From: Perkinsus olseni
Lineage: Eukaryota > Perkinsozoa > Perkinsida
Direction: 5' to 3'
Length of the DNA: 41,435 nucleotides
Assembly (NCBI GenBank): GCA_013115125.1
Contig: JABANN010000300.1
Coordinates: 1-41,435, forward strand
The first letter of the stretch is position 1. Each line of letters opens with the position of its first letter. This document shows positions 20,808-30,800 of the stretch, piece by piece. The translations under genes and the position numbers were made by a program. Below the pieces are notes generated by a model. That model had not been told where the DNA came from. It saw nothing but the letters and a program-made list of their open reading frames with translations, and did no database searches.

Positions 20808-21664
20808 TCAACTCCCAGCTGCCTCCCCGCCGCCCTCCTCGTCCGCCCATTTCCACGGCTTTCCAGTACCTACCAAGACCAGCAATCCCCCTTCCTTCTT
20901 CGTCCCTGTACTACAGTTCTGCACAACCACCAAAATATACTCTGCCCCCGTGACGGCGATGATCTCCGTTCCCTCTTTTGTCCGCATCCTGAAGTTGGTC
21001 AGATCTGAATCGTTCCCAGGCCCAGAGTTGGCTACAGGAGGGACCTGACATTGGAACACAATCCGCGAGGATCTTCGCTATCGAAGAGCGGTACAACTGT
21101 ACGGGGAATCTGGGGCGCGCGCACATCGCCTGTTCAAGCAATCCCGTAGCGCTGTTCGGAGAGTACCCTCACCCATAGTGCAGAACGAGAATGTGCTTCC
21201 CCAGTTCAGAGTACAACGCCGTCGCTGGCTGAGTAAGAGTCGAAGCCGATGTCATGCTAGCAACCTCACAACAACCTCTATTATTCTATTAGACTACTAG
21301 GTATTAATAAGATATCCTCAAATACGATATTTGTCTTTGAAATGGATGAACATGTATCTCGGATTAACTCTGCCAGTACCATAAATGCCGCAAACCGCCG
21401 GCTCACCACAGCGCCAGGCGCTCCCGACTGCAGCAGCTCCCGCATGCACTTCTTAGCCTTCATGTAAAACTCAGAGATCAGCTGCGCGTACATCACCGCC
21501 TTCTCATAGGGCATGCCTGAACGGCCGATACCTCACTACCGCTCGCCCGAATCCTTATTACGATCATGGTACTTCACAGGGATGCCATCCGAATTGAGGA
21601 CGACATAACCGATGGTCGTGGGATTGTCGACTATCTGATGAAGGATCGTATCTACGTCGGACAT
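20808..21664 (-). CDS. Dynein light chain roadblock/LC7 family, 149 aa, three exons
   Basis: Exons 21664-21562, 21516-21407 and 21044-20808 (introns 45 and 362 nt) give a frame-closed protein. The roadblock fold is plain: SDVDTILHQIVDNPTTIGYV, VVLNSDGIPVKYHDR, AVMYAQLISEFYMKAKK, and DLTNFRMRTKEGTEIIAV with AEYILVVVQNCS. Such proteins dimerise and bind the dynein intermediate chain in cytoplasmic or axonemal dynein. Typical members end shortly after the last strand (about 96-100 aa). This one has a roughly 15-residue insert before the second half and a 35-residue G/E/W-containing tail. A pyrimidine-rich AG (TGTCTCGTCAG) lies about 30 nt before the ATG and would suit a trans-splice acceptor, which is inference. 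Confidence 0.9.
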
Positions 21665-22038
21665 ATTACCAAAGAGGTACTGAGTACCAACTGACGAGAC
21701 ACGAAGATACGCAGCCACAGCAGTGAGGCGAACTCTCAGAAAAAGAAACCTGTCTCTGAAAAAAGTCAGAGAGGGACGAAGGTTCAGCAGTGCTGACCAG
21801 GAGTCGATTACTTCCTATACCCCCTCTTTCCTCAGACCAGCAATACCAAATTTTGATGGACAAAATCGATAGCTGTTTCGCCCGAAAAGACAATCGATGC
21901 CCCGAAGCCTTGTCAATAAACGCAACGAGGACCAATACGCAGAAATAATAATGTACCGTGGCTGATCTCCTCTCACCGAGCCATGTTTTCAACCGTCAAC
22001 TTCGTGCACGTAAATTATACATCCCTTTAATATACCAA

Positions 22039-22775
22039 TCAACGTCTTCTCCTTCTCTTGCGACTCTGCAGTCTAATATACTCTCGGCAGCATTTAACCA
22101 GCATCGACAGCACAAACGGGCCTTTGCAGTCATTGTGGAGCTCCAAGACCACCATGTCCAATTCTCCGTCCACCGCCAAGGAATTGCTGAGAAACGACAC
22201 GAGCTCTCTCATCTCCGAGAAAAACTCTGTTCCAACACGAACATCGAAACTTACAGGGTGTTCCAATTCGATATGCAAATCACAAAAATCAGTCTAATTC
22301 AGCACATACTACGTGTTTGAGGCTGAAACTTGAGTATGATATGCACTAACATATTTATGATTAAGTCTTTTGATATCAGCTAATCGATCGACCGTTTCAC
22401 TTACCTGTAGAATGAGGCTACAATATCGACACCGCTCCCTCCCCTGACCCTTCCAGAGCCACGAAAAGCTCAATGCTTAAACTCCAGCAACAAGCGCACA
22501 GTCGCAGCCACAGTTCCTACTACAGTTAGATCTTCGAGCTAAGATACTCCACAACGGAGAGAAATATCTCAGTTATCCCCGCAGATACTACTTCCCCGGC
22601 TCGCAGCCTCCTCCAAAACTGTCTTCCAAATTAACACATTCCACCCCGGCCGCAACATCCGCAGGTCTGATACCAGTTTTCGAAGGTGAGTCGGCTATCG
22701 GCATTCTCCACGAGGACCAGTCCAATGCTACCTGCGAAGACACTCGTTACTCGAAGTCTGAAATCTTCTCTCCAT
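22039..22775 (-). CDS. Hypothetical protein, multi-exon
   Basis: Exon 1 (22775-22732, MERRFQTSSNECLR) and exon 2 (22705-22592, MPIADSPSKTGIRPADVAAG ...) join across a 26-nt intron. The last exon (about 22293-22039) encodes TEFFSEMRELVSFLSNSLAV, then DGELDMVVLELHNDCKGPF, and ends in an arginine-rich tail (RKRRRRR). An intermediate exon between 22591 and 22400 is likely, but two frames compete there (IELFVALEGSGEGAVSIL or FSWLWKGQGRERCRYC). The last part looks like a small alpha/beta domain with a basic, perhaps nuclear, tail. No family is recognised. Confidence 0.5.
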
Positions 22776-23075
22776 CGATTATCGATGTTCAAAAACGTAT
22801 AATCATCATCATCAACAGAATGTGGAGTTTAAGTCAAGAGAGCAAGCCTTAACAGCGCAGTTCTTATGAACGTAGCGGCCCAGATACTGGTGCTCGTTAG
22901 GAGAAGACATATAATTCGTCTTGAGCAAAATCGCACAATTTGCCAGGAGTTGATTGATTTGTCACGAAGCTACCACTACTACCGTGGTCGAGTTGGCATC
23001 ATTGGTGCCCACACCTACTCCTAATATACACGGATTACCATGTCCATCCAGACAACAAGCCGCGCCCAAGCTCCA

Positions 23076-23505
23076 CTACCAGACCCTCCCCAAGACTACC
23101 GGTTTGCCCGCATCCGCTCTTCCCTCGCGATAGCGTCTATACTCTTCCATCCGAACCGGGCCCGCATCTCCGATGCACCTACTCATATTCCGTCCAATCG
23201 CCAGCGGATAGACAGTACCACAACCTCGTCTGCGCCGGCATGGTAGCTGGGGGCTCGAACTCAGGTTCGACCACCGTGCTGGATACTCTCCCACCCTCTT
23301 CGTCTCGAGTATATCTCCTATAGGCCATCGAGGGGACCTGACCACGAGCCTTCCGACAAACAGGATCTCGAGAGCCCCAGATCGTGCTTCTCGAAGTGAT
23401 CACGCTCGCGAAAGCCTCAGAAGCGCAACTCCACAGTTCTACGCGCCTAGAAATCTTGCTCTCTTGCCGTTTCCTGAATCTCCTTCCTTCGCCTCCCGTA
23501 TTCAT
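23076..23505 (-). CDS. Hypothetical basic protein, 127 aa, two exons
   Basis: Exon 1 (23505-23225) and exon 2 (23178-23076) join across a 46-nt intron and end at TAG. The sequence is basic and hydrophilic, with SMAYRRYTRDEEGGRVSS in the middle and RMEEYRRYREGRADAGKPVV near the end. The first exon could be internal, since more open sequence lies upstream around 23560-23620. A small ribonucleoprotein or mitochondrial complex subunit is conceivable, but no family is recognised. Confidence 0.45.
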
Positions 23506-23895
23506 CAGACAACCCTCATGCTCTCCATACTACGTCGTTTCTAGCAACCTCCATGCCACGACAGAGCCCCCGCGATTCCTCGCTAATCAGTCCCCACCGG
23601 AACCCACGTTCTGGCCAGCTGGTGAGGATGTCGGACTAGAATGAATGGACTCCCTGGCCGACCGTGGCAGTGGTTCTTCCGGGGATGGTGAGCGACTCTG
23701 AGACGAATCGAGCGCTTATTATCTGCTCAAAGAGAACTGCGAAGAAGCCCTCTAGACGAAATCTTGCAGGGAGGGCGAAGCAACTGGTCTCCTTGATCTC
23801 TGACGGTCTCTAAGGGATCCGATTTTTTGAGATTATTTGATGAATGTGAAGATCCAATAATGGCCATTCAGACCCGACCTACCCGTGTTCTCCAC

Positions 23896-24219
23896 TCAGG
23901 CAACAAAGATACCGTTCTCCTGATTATCTTCATCACAGCACCCTCTACAATCTTCAACGGAAACAGACCGTCTCTTGTTACACTGCGCAACGGATCTGAA
24001 GATCTCCGCTCGAAAAAAGATATTTCCACTCCCGCTACTTCTCGCGTGCTCCCTCCCAACTGCGATCTGAGCAAACAGCAGCGCTTGCAGTTCTTCAACT
24101 GATACCAACCCGCAGGCCGTGAAATCTTTCAGAACTGCTTTATGCCGGGAAGACGGTCCAACACCAACGACCTGACCAGTGTCTTGATAATAAACATCTG
24201 CGGACTGAAAGACGTCCAA
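23896..24219 (-). CDS. Unassigned coding-like open frame
   Basis: A 107-codon minus-strand frame reads DVFQSADVYYQDTGQVVGVG and KAVLKDFTACGLVSVEELQA, which looks like genuine protein. It lacks a clear ATG at its start and lies just downstream of the 24326-25454 gene, so it may be that gene's last exon, reached by splicing before 24326. No family is recognised. Confidence 0.3.
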   Translation of the reverse strand: MDVFQSADVYYQDTGQVVGVGPSSRHKAVLKDFTACGLVSVEELQALLFAQIAVGREHARSSGSGNIFFRAEIFRSVAQCNKRRSVSVEDCRGCCDEDNQENGIFVA

Positions 24220-24325
24220 TAGATGTTATCAACGTGGAGGCATGTCCCCGATGATGGTTCCCCTTGGGAAGGGAAATCTACTCCTTTTCCAGGAGTGGAG
24301 TGGTATCGAAAGAATTGAAAGAATA

Positions 24326-25454
24326 TCAGAGAGAATCGTACGACAGCAACCAGCCCAATAGACGAGCAGCGCCCTCAACGAAACGGGACTGTTCGTAACA
24401 GTGTTCATAACCAGGTGACCCGTTCGACACCAGAGCTCCTCCGACCCTCCCACTAGCGCAGTATTCCCAACAGAGCCTCAGCTCGGCAAGTCCTCGTTTG
24501 ACTACGCAAGCGAAGCGAGAGACATCACCACTACCGACGAGACCACATCGACCCCTGTGCTTCACTACTTCATGTTCCTTTAAGTCAGCTTCCAACACAG
24601 CTTCTGCAAGATACGTCGCCACCTCCCCGCTAGTGAGATGCCGAGCCGTTAGTTTATCCGCGGGAACAGGGTAATCCGGAACGTTGAAAGGAACATCCAC
24701 AAGTCTCTGATACACATGAAAATAACCGTCGTCGCCACTTGCCTACCAACCTCAACAAACTGTGACTTCGTCATGAGCGTCGGTATCCGATGTGCCTTGG
24801 AGCACCCTCTGAGGGCCTTCGCTGTCGGTACGACAATGCTGGTGAAGACCTCTTGCTTATCTCCGAGTGCCAAGCCCGCAGGCCACAAATTCAAACTGAG
24901 AGATATCAATCAGGCTTTCCTGGGAAACCTCATTCGTACCTGGTCAACTTCTGCCGGAATAATGGCTCGTGAACTCCACACGAAGACGACCCGCCACCGG
25001 ATCGGCTCTGAGATTCTCCCAAGGCCTGAAGGGAATACCACTCCATCGCCAAATCCATTCTACCATCTTGATGAGTTCGCTATTCCGGTACCTTCCCGTA
25101 GAACTCCTAGCCAGTTGATAACAGTACACCCAGCATATCACAGCGCCTATCGAATCTAGTTCCGACCTTGCATCGCACATCTGGAAAACTCCTACAGCAT
25201 GTTCGGGTTGCCACAATCAATCTATGGGGCACCTCATAGCACCACAAATCTACCGCGTGTATTCCAGACGATATACCTATGCCCACTCTACTCTCATCCA
25301 GCAGTCCAGTAAACCCACCTTCTCAGTGGCGGCCACATACTCGTCGAACAGTTTACCCAGGTCAACTTCAGATTCCTCATTCTCGTTCCACCACTCCTCA
25401 ATATGCTCCAAAAACCGCCGCAAGTTATTCTCCACCCGCCGTTTGTCGTAGTAT
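24326..25454 (-). CDS. Hypothetical multi-exon protein, 5' end unresolved
   Basis: Confident exons are 25454-25319 (YYDKRRVENNLRRFLEHIEE, then WWNENEESEVDLGKLFDEYV), one from 25180 (MCDARSELDSIGAVICW), one ending 24940 (MDLAMEWYSLQALGESQS), 24895-24751 (LALGDKQEVFTSIVVPTAKA) and 24706-24326 (RLVDVPFNVPDYPVPADKLT, then ARHLTSGEVATYLAEAVL). Introns are about 44 nt where clear. The stretch VPDYPVPADKLTARHLTSGE looks highly conserved, but I cannot name the family. The gene probably begins upstream of 25454, where a frame reading VAIVVSVSLEEILV precedes a GTGAGT donor. Confidence 0.5.
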
Positions 25455-26006
25455 CTGCGTATTCAACTCACCACGAGGATTTCCTCGAGCGAAACGGAAA
25501 CTACAATTGCTACGAAATGCGTTTTCGCATACCAAGAAACCCTAGCGCATTGCTATCATGGACAGCCTGCCTCTCGTATCCGACCTTTGCGTTCACCCGC
25601 CCTCACAGTTTCTATGCCCACGTTCCCTTACTACCCCAGAGTAGAATAAGTCCCCTCAGATACTGGTGCAAGGATATGCCGGGTCAATTGATTGCCACGT
25701 CCACCTGAGATCACCAAGGCCTCGAGGACGGACCCAACAACGCCTCGATCATGGCCACGGCATGGATCCCCAACCTTCCCTCATGAAATCATTCCAAGAG
25801 GAGGGTACTACTATCTCGAGTCTAACATTCACACAGCAGCCGATTTCCTATCACAACCTTCCTATCACGCTTATATTCATATTCAGACTATATTCATAAT
25901 TAAAGAAAATAGAATACCCCTTCAGCAGACTCCCCTGCGGAGTCCACATATCCGCGAGTGACGGAAGAAGCATTAGAAAAACGGTGGCACAACGTTACCA
26001 AGACGG
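25455..26006. other. Stretch without confident gene
   Basis: The right part (25800-25980) is AT-rich and could be a promoter or terminator region between two minus-strand genes. The left part probably holds upstream exons of the gene ending at 24326. Plus-strand frames here are antisense shadows. Confidence 0.35.
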
Positions 26007-26486
26007 CTACCAAGATATTCCAAAAAGAGCAATCGACCCATCCACAGAACCCGAGGCTGCTCCACTACCAGGAGCCAGTCTTGCCAGTGCCGCCCGAATG
26101 GCTGGTGGGACACTGAGGCTCTCATCCAGCCACTCCCGATTAGGGCTCCCCCTCTCCAAAGCGTTCCTCCTCTCCACCAGATCAACCCCCGGCAGCGCAA
26201 CACTCGCCGGAGGCACTGCTGGTGTGGCCGACACGAACGAGGAGGATGCCATCGGAATACCGCTGGTGTTGAGCGACTGAGAAAGGGACGACTTTTCACT
26301 GGTGAGAGAATCTAGACGAACCATGAGGGTGAACGCCCGAGCTTCAACCGCGGAGCGAGACGAAGAACATTTTTCATTATCAATCATGTAAGAATTTGAT
26401 AAAAAGAAAGCCTTAGAAATTGGAAAATACAGATTCGCGCACGAACTGTTCAGCAACGATGTTCGGTGCTGAAGTAAACTGTTCAT
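26007..26486 (-). CDS. Hypothetical protein, about 159 aa
   Basis: An open minus-strand frame of 160 codons runs from ATG at 26486 to TAG. The part from about residue 45 onward (SAVEARAFTLMVRLDSLTSE) is helical, then comes an A/P/S-rich stretch (ATPAVPPASVALPG) and LDESLSVPPAIRAALARLAP. The first 40 codons are AT-rich and might be intronic. A helical region before a proline-rich linker could suggest a trafficking protein, but no motif proves it. Confidence 0.4.
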   Translation of the reverse strand: MNSLLQHRTSLLNSSCANLYFPISKAFFLSNSYMIDNEKCSSSRSAVEARAFTLMVRLDSLTSEKSSLSQSLNTSGIPMASSSFVSATPAVPPASVALPGVDLVERRNALERGSPNREWLDESLSVPPAIRAALARLAPGSGAASGSVDGSIALFGISW

Positions 26487-26694
26487 GATGAGCCATGGCT
26501 CCCACTATCCTCAACTGCCATGCCCTATGCTGCTACTACCTGGTCAAATGCAGAAACCTTTACGTGGTAGCTCCGTACTGGCCTGTACATAACCGGGCCG
26601 CAAGTATTAGGCGGTGCCGGTGCCGGGGGTTGAACCGGAGTCGCCTGAGTTCAAGAACGAATCTCCTTCTCACTGAACCAGGCGTCCTGTCCAT

Positions 26695-27043
26695 TCAGAA
26701 AACCGACAGACATCCTAATAAAGAGCAGCAATTCGAGAATACTACCACGGTGCGATATCCCGTCGCTGGAGTACCATACACCAGACTAGATGTCGTCAAC
26801 GGTGCCCTGTACCGCTCACCTGGCATCACCGTTCGCGGAGCCTGAAACGACCACACAGTTCTTCCCCTCGAAAATAAGAACTGTCTTGCAGTGAACAAAT
26901 GGCGGCGCACATTCGTCCCAGACCAAGACGGCATGAGAGTAGCCAGAATGCAAGACTTCGCATTCAGGATTCGTACACGCGCTGACGTACATGCTTGCCA
27001 CATACAGAGCGCAGAGCTCACTCCCCAGCAATGTCGAATTCAT
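26695..27043 (-). CDS. Small cysteine-containing protein, two exons, 97 aa
   Basis: Exon 1 (27043-26897) starts MNSTLLGSELCALYVASMYV, a possible signal peptide, followed by CTNPECEVLHSGYSHAVLVW. A 56-nt intron leads to exon 2 (26841-26695), ending at TGA with VVVFSNCCSLLGCLSVF. It may instead be the 3' part of a longer gene that includes the upstream open frame at 27130-27503. No family is recognised. Confidence 0.4.
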
Positions 27044-27503
27044 AATCCACCGCCAAGATCGAAAGTGGCTCCCTTACTACCTGAACCCTCGGTGACAATA
27101 CCGGACTCCTTGGGAGAGGCAACTGTCTAGTCGCCATAATCGGTGACCTATGCTGCACTACATGACCCTCATTTATGGGCTTCAACTGAGTCCTCATGTA
27201 GAGCGGCTGCGTAGTAGGCTGAGCGGTAAAATCTGATGAAAAAACTGACAAAACCGAACAGTGCCATCCTATTCTTACACCCCACTCTCCCTGCTTCAAC
27301 TGGACGCACTTCGCGACGGATAGCAGGAGTTGGGGAAACTGAAAAATAACAGTGGTACGAATCATACCAGACAGTACGAAGAAGGGTAGATTCATGCCGA
27401 GAGAAAAAAATTCCCGCGATAGTCCGAATACAGTCCCTTCAGAGCCTAGCAGAGCCAATCCATTGGACAAGGTGATGGGGCCTGCTTGGAAAAGGCTCAG
27501 CAA
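27018..27503 (-). CDS. Hydrophobic open frame, possibly Yos1/IER3IP1-like
   Basis: A 161-codon minus-strand frame begins LSLFQAGPITLSNGLALLGS and later has GMIRTTVIFQFPQLLLSV, two hydrophobic segments. Their order and spacing faintly recall Yos1/IER3IP1, a small ER-Golgi membrane protein. The rest (from about 27320 leftward) is hydrophilic and may be intron or a different exon. The start is not defined because a splice acceptor precedes the first hydrophobic segment. Naming is speculative. Confidence 0.25.
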   Translation of the reverse strand: MLSLFQAGPITLSNGLALLGSEGTVFGLSREFFSLGMNLPFFVLSGMIRTTVIFQFPQLLLSVAKCVQLKQGEWGVRIGWHCSVLSVFSSDFTAQPTTQPLYMRTQLKPINEGHVVQHRSPIMATRQLPLPRSPVLSPRVQVVREPLSILAVDYEFDIAGE

Positions 27504-27851
27504 ACTGGATTGCTACATACACCAACGGCCAAGTGAGTCGCAAAATCAAGCCAAACCGAAGGTTGAATGAACTGCGTCTCTGGAGTTTCGAGAGCACTCC
27601 CAGGATCGCCTCCTACACGTTAAATTCAATCCTGGGAGCGCTGCTGAAACTCAGGAGAGATCTGTTGAACACCCCAAAATATCGTCACTTCCAACCACTC
27701 ACTCTGCAGCGGCTGGGGGTTGGCAAAGTAAATCCCAGGCGGCCGTATTGTTACGGTACGACAGGCAGGAAGGACAGGAGAAGCGGCAGGACCCGTCGCA
27801 TACATCGTCATGGGCAGTGCAAGAATCAACCTCAGGATATGCGCGATCGAT

Positions 27852-30800
27852 TTAGCGCGCGCCCAAAAATTGGTGTCCAAGGTCGAGCGCAACAGATGCA
27901 AGTACAGTCAGAAACATCGACACATGAAAAAAACTGAAAATCATTTCCTCTCTTTCTTCGCCAAGTCCCACAGTATCTGACCGACCATGATGACATGTCG
28001 CGCGCCACGAAATGCACCCTACCACTTGGGCTGCGTTTTTCCCCGGGGTGCCCATTACCCCACCGCCGGGATGAGCTCCAGCGCCGCAAAGATACCTATG
28101 AATGTTTGGGCCATGAAAGGAAGTCCGAGAATCCGAGCATCTCGCGCACGATTATAGAAGACCTACAGTCCATCTAGTGGAGTCCGGGCTTGAGGGCGAG
28201 TGTATCCAAGTTGATGCAGCTGCAGCGCACCGTGAAAGATATTCCCCTTGTGAAGACCAAACTCATGCTCGAGAATGAGGGGAGTGATTACCTGCAAGAG
28301 ATACTACAGGGTAACTTCGCAGGAAAACACGAAATTTTCCGGGAATTCGCGGGAATTTTCCGCCACGACATTGAAACAGCACGAAGGGACCAACGAAGAA
28401 CCATAGACGTTCGTTAACAACACAGCGCGCGAGATCGGCAGTACTTGGCTGCAAATGTCGAAAACGGTACTGCAAAACACGTAGGATGAGCTACGTGTAG
28501 CGTCACTCTGGTTCTCAACACGACTCATGCATCCGCAGATGCAGATAGTTACCAAAAGAATAGTGAGAGTACTCAGTCGGCACCCGTGTGGAACCACTTT
28601 ACTTTCGGTCCGAAAGTTTCGGACTGGCCAGCGCGCAGCCAGGTACGTCACGCGTTGGTCAGTGATGCAAGGGAATCAACGAGCATATGATAACAAATGT
28701 GGGAAAGCCGGGCTTTCAAAGCCCGTGATGCAGCGGAACTCGCAGTGCGCATTCGGACTTGGTGTAAGGGGCAACCGTAAGGATAGCCATGCATGCCCCA
28801 AGCCATTACAGTCTAAACACCAAATCATCTTGGCCTTCGCCCTGATCATAGGCACCTTCTGTGTCCAAGCTTCACGAAAGTCGTAGACTACCCTCTTCAA
28901 GAGGGCCTCTTGGCGTCAGCAGCTAATGCGGTAGGGTCCGATACATCGTCAAGGTTAACGCCACCATTACCTGCCAAACCTTCCGAGACTTTGAAGGAAG
29001 GTCTCTAGACTACCCCGAGTTGCCTCGCCATAAGCTAACAGTTCGGGTGTCATCGGTACATCCCTCTCGATGCCAGGCAAACGGACAGTCTTGTTGATGG
29101 CACGCTGTAGCAATGGGAATACCGACAAATCATTAGTGGTTAGTCGTTGAAGAAGACGTCCAACCGACTGCACTACCACCTCGACCCGGTTCTGAGTTTC
29201 CGGAGAGTAGCCTCGGAACCCGCGTAATTCAATATCAACTTGACATCTGTCTGAGACACGAAAGGCGGTGTCTGCCTAGTTGATGCTGCCGAATCGGCAG
29301 TGTCACTGCCGCAGTGTCGATGATTCGCCGTCCAGGACGGCCCGTCCTCAAGAAAATAAAATCAAGAATAGCGCGCCAACTCGTAGATTCGGCGGCTGAA
29401 ATTATTTCAGCCTCCCAGGAGTAGAAACTACGCTGCTGTGCGGTCCAGAAAGACCTGGCCCCACACTTTCGAGAGGAAGAAGACTTCTTCAAGGAGGCTG
29501 CAAATATAGAGTACGATGCTCGTCTAATTCTCGATTCTGTCGTGCGCGTCGCAAATTTTTCGATAACACCATCAGTATGCGCAGAACGACACGCCCCACA
29601 GGCCTACATCCTTGTGTAGCACCGAGTTAGCGAAATCGGGGTCATACTCGTGAATAACATCGAAGACTCTTTCTACAAAACGCTCCACGAAGCCTGGATC
29701 TGCCCAGGAGCCGTGATTGGGGTTAACGTCGTAGGGGGCGTACCTGATACAAACTCAACGCGCTAGGCCGAGCGTGGCGCCTGGCGGCTGTATCATAGGG
29801 ACATGCCGCCGGCATGATGCCGGATGAGATTAGTTGCCCACCGGGCAATTTCTTGACCAAAAAAGCGAAAACGCTAGCTACGTCGACAGCGGAAGGGTAC
29901 AAGTCATATTTTGGGTTACGCCAGACTGACGCGTGCTACGTACTGTTTCGAAGCCACCAGTCTCGCTCAACACTGTTAGAACGAAGAATTCCGGCAGTAG
30001 AACAGCATGGCAAGAACCATAGCCCCCCAGCCTACTGCACGAAGAGCTGGCAAATGTGATGGCCGGAGTTGTAGGGAACGAGGCTCGAGTCCAGTATCTA
30101 TCAGCATCATCATCACTGACAGCAGTTCTATTGCGGGGTTACGCTAGGTAGAGTCATTTCCACCACAGGTCTCGTCGCCGGTATGCCCGATCGGGCCTCA
30201 TGTGCTGCAACTTCGATCTGCCCGAGGGAGGTTTCGAAATGAACCGTCCCTTGGAGGTGCTCAGGGGCAACGCCGGGTATCTGAAAACCGTGCATACGCG
30301 GACAATCTCAACTCGAAAAAATAGGAAAAACGAAACACACACAACTAGTAGTTGTCAACTACCAGCAGCTGCCTTCACTACACTGCAGCGAGTGAAACGC
30401 TACTCCACGTTAGAAAAATAAAGTCTCCGAAATTCTCTCAGATTGAAAACCGCATGGTTTTTCGGATCCGCGGCATCATACGAGCTATTTCTCCGCTTCG
30501 GAAAGTCGGACAGACCTGAGGAAGCCTGTCAACTGCACAATTGATCTTCATCGCACCACAAGAGTAATCAGTAAACCGTATCTGACTCGTGAATCTATCG
30601 CCAAGCGACTTCGGCCGGTCGGAAGCGTTCAGCGGTAGCAATTCGAGGAACCTGAAAAACAACAGCAGCTTAGGAGATGATAACCCAGGACAATGCCCCC
30701 CTTGTCACGATGAGGAACCAGCAGTGAACTTCAAGAGGTTGATCGAAGTAACAGATTTTTCCCGATGCCCTGATGTTTATTCTTTCATGCTAGTCTGTCC

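Noticed and set aside
24716-25159. 147-codon plus-strand frame
   Set aside because: It is antisense to exons with clear splice signals and better protein character.
26618-26695. tRNA-Glu-like sequence on the minus strand
   Set aside because: The D-arm and B-box resemblance is real, but acceptor and anticodon stems do not form.
29235-29560. Possible truncated PYROXD2 C-terminus with damaged GG motif
   Set aside because: The true C-terminal exons with an intact [13 protein letters not shown] lie further left (28291-27852) and join in phase, so this stretch is intronic.
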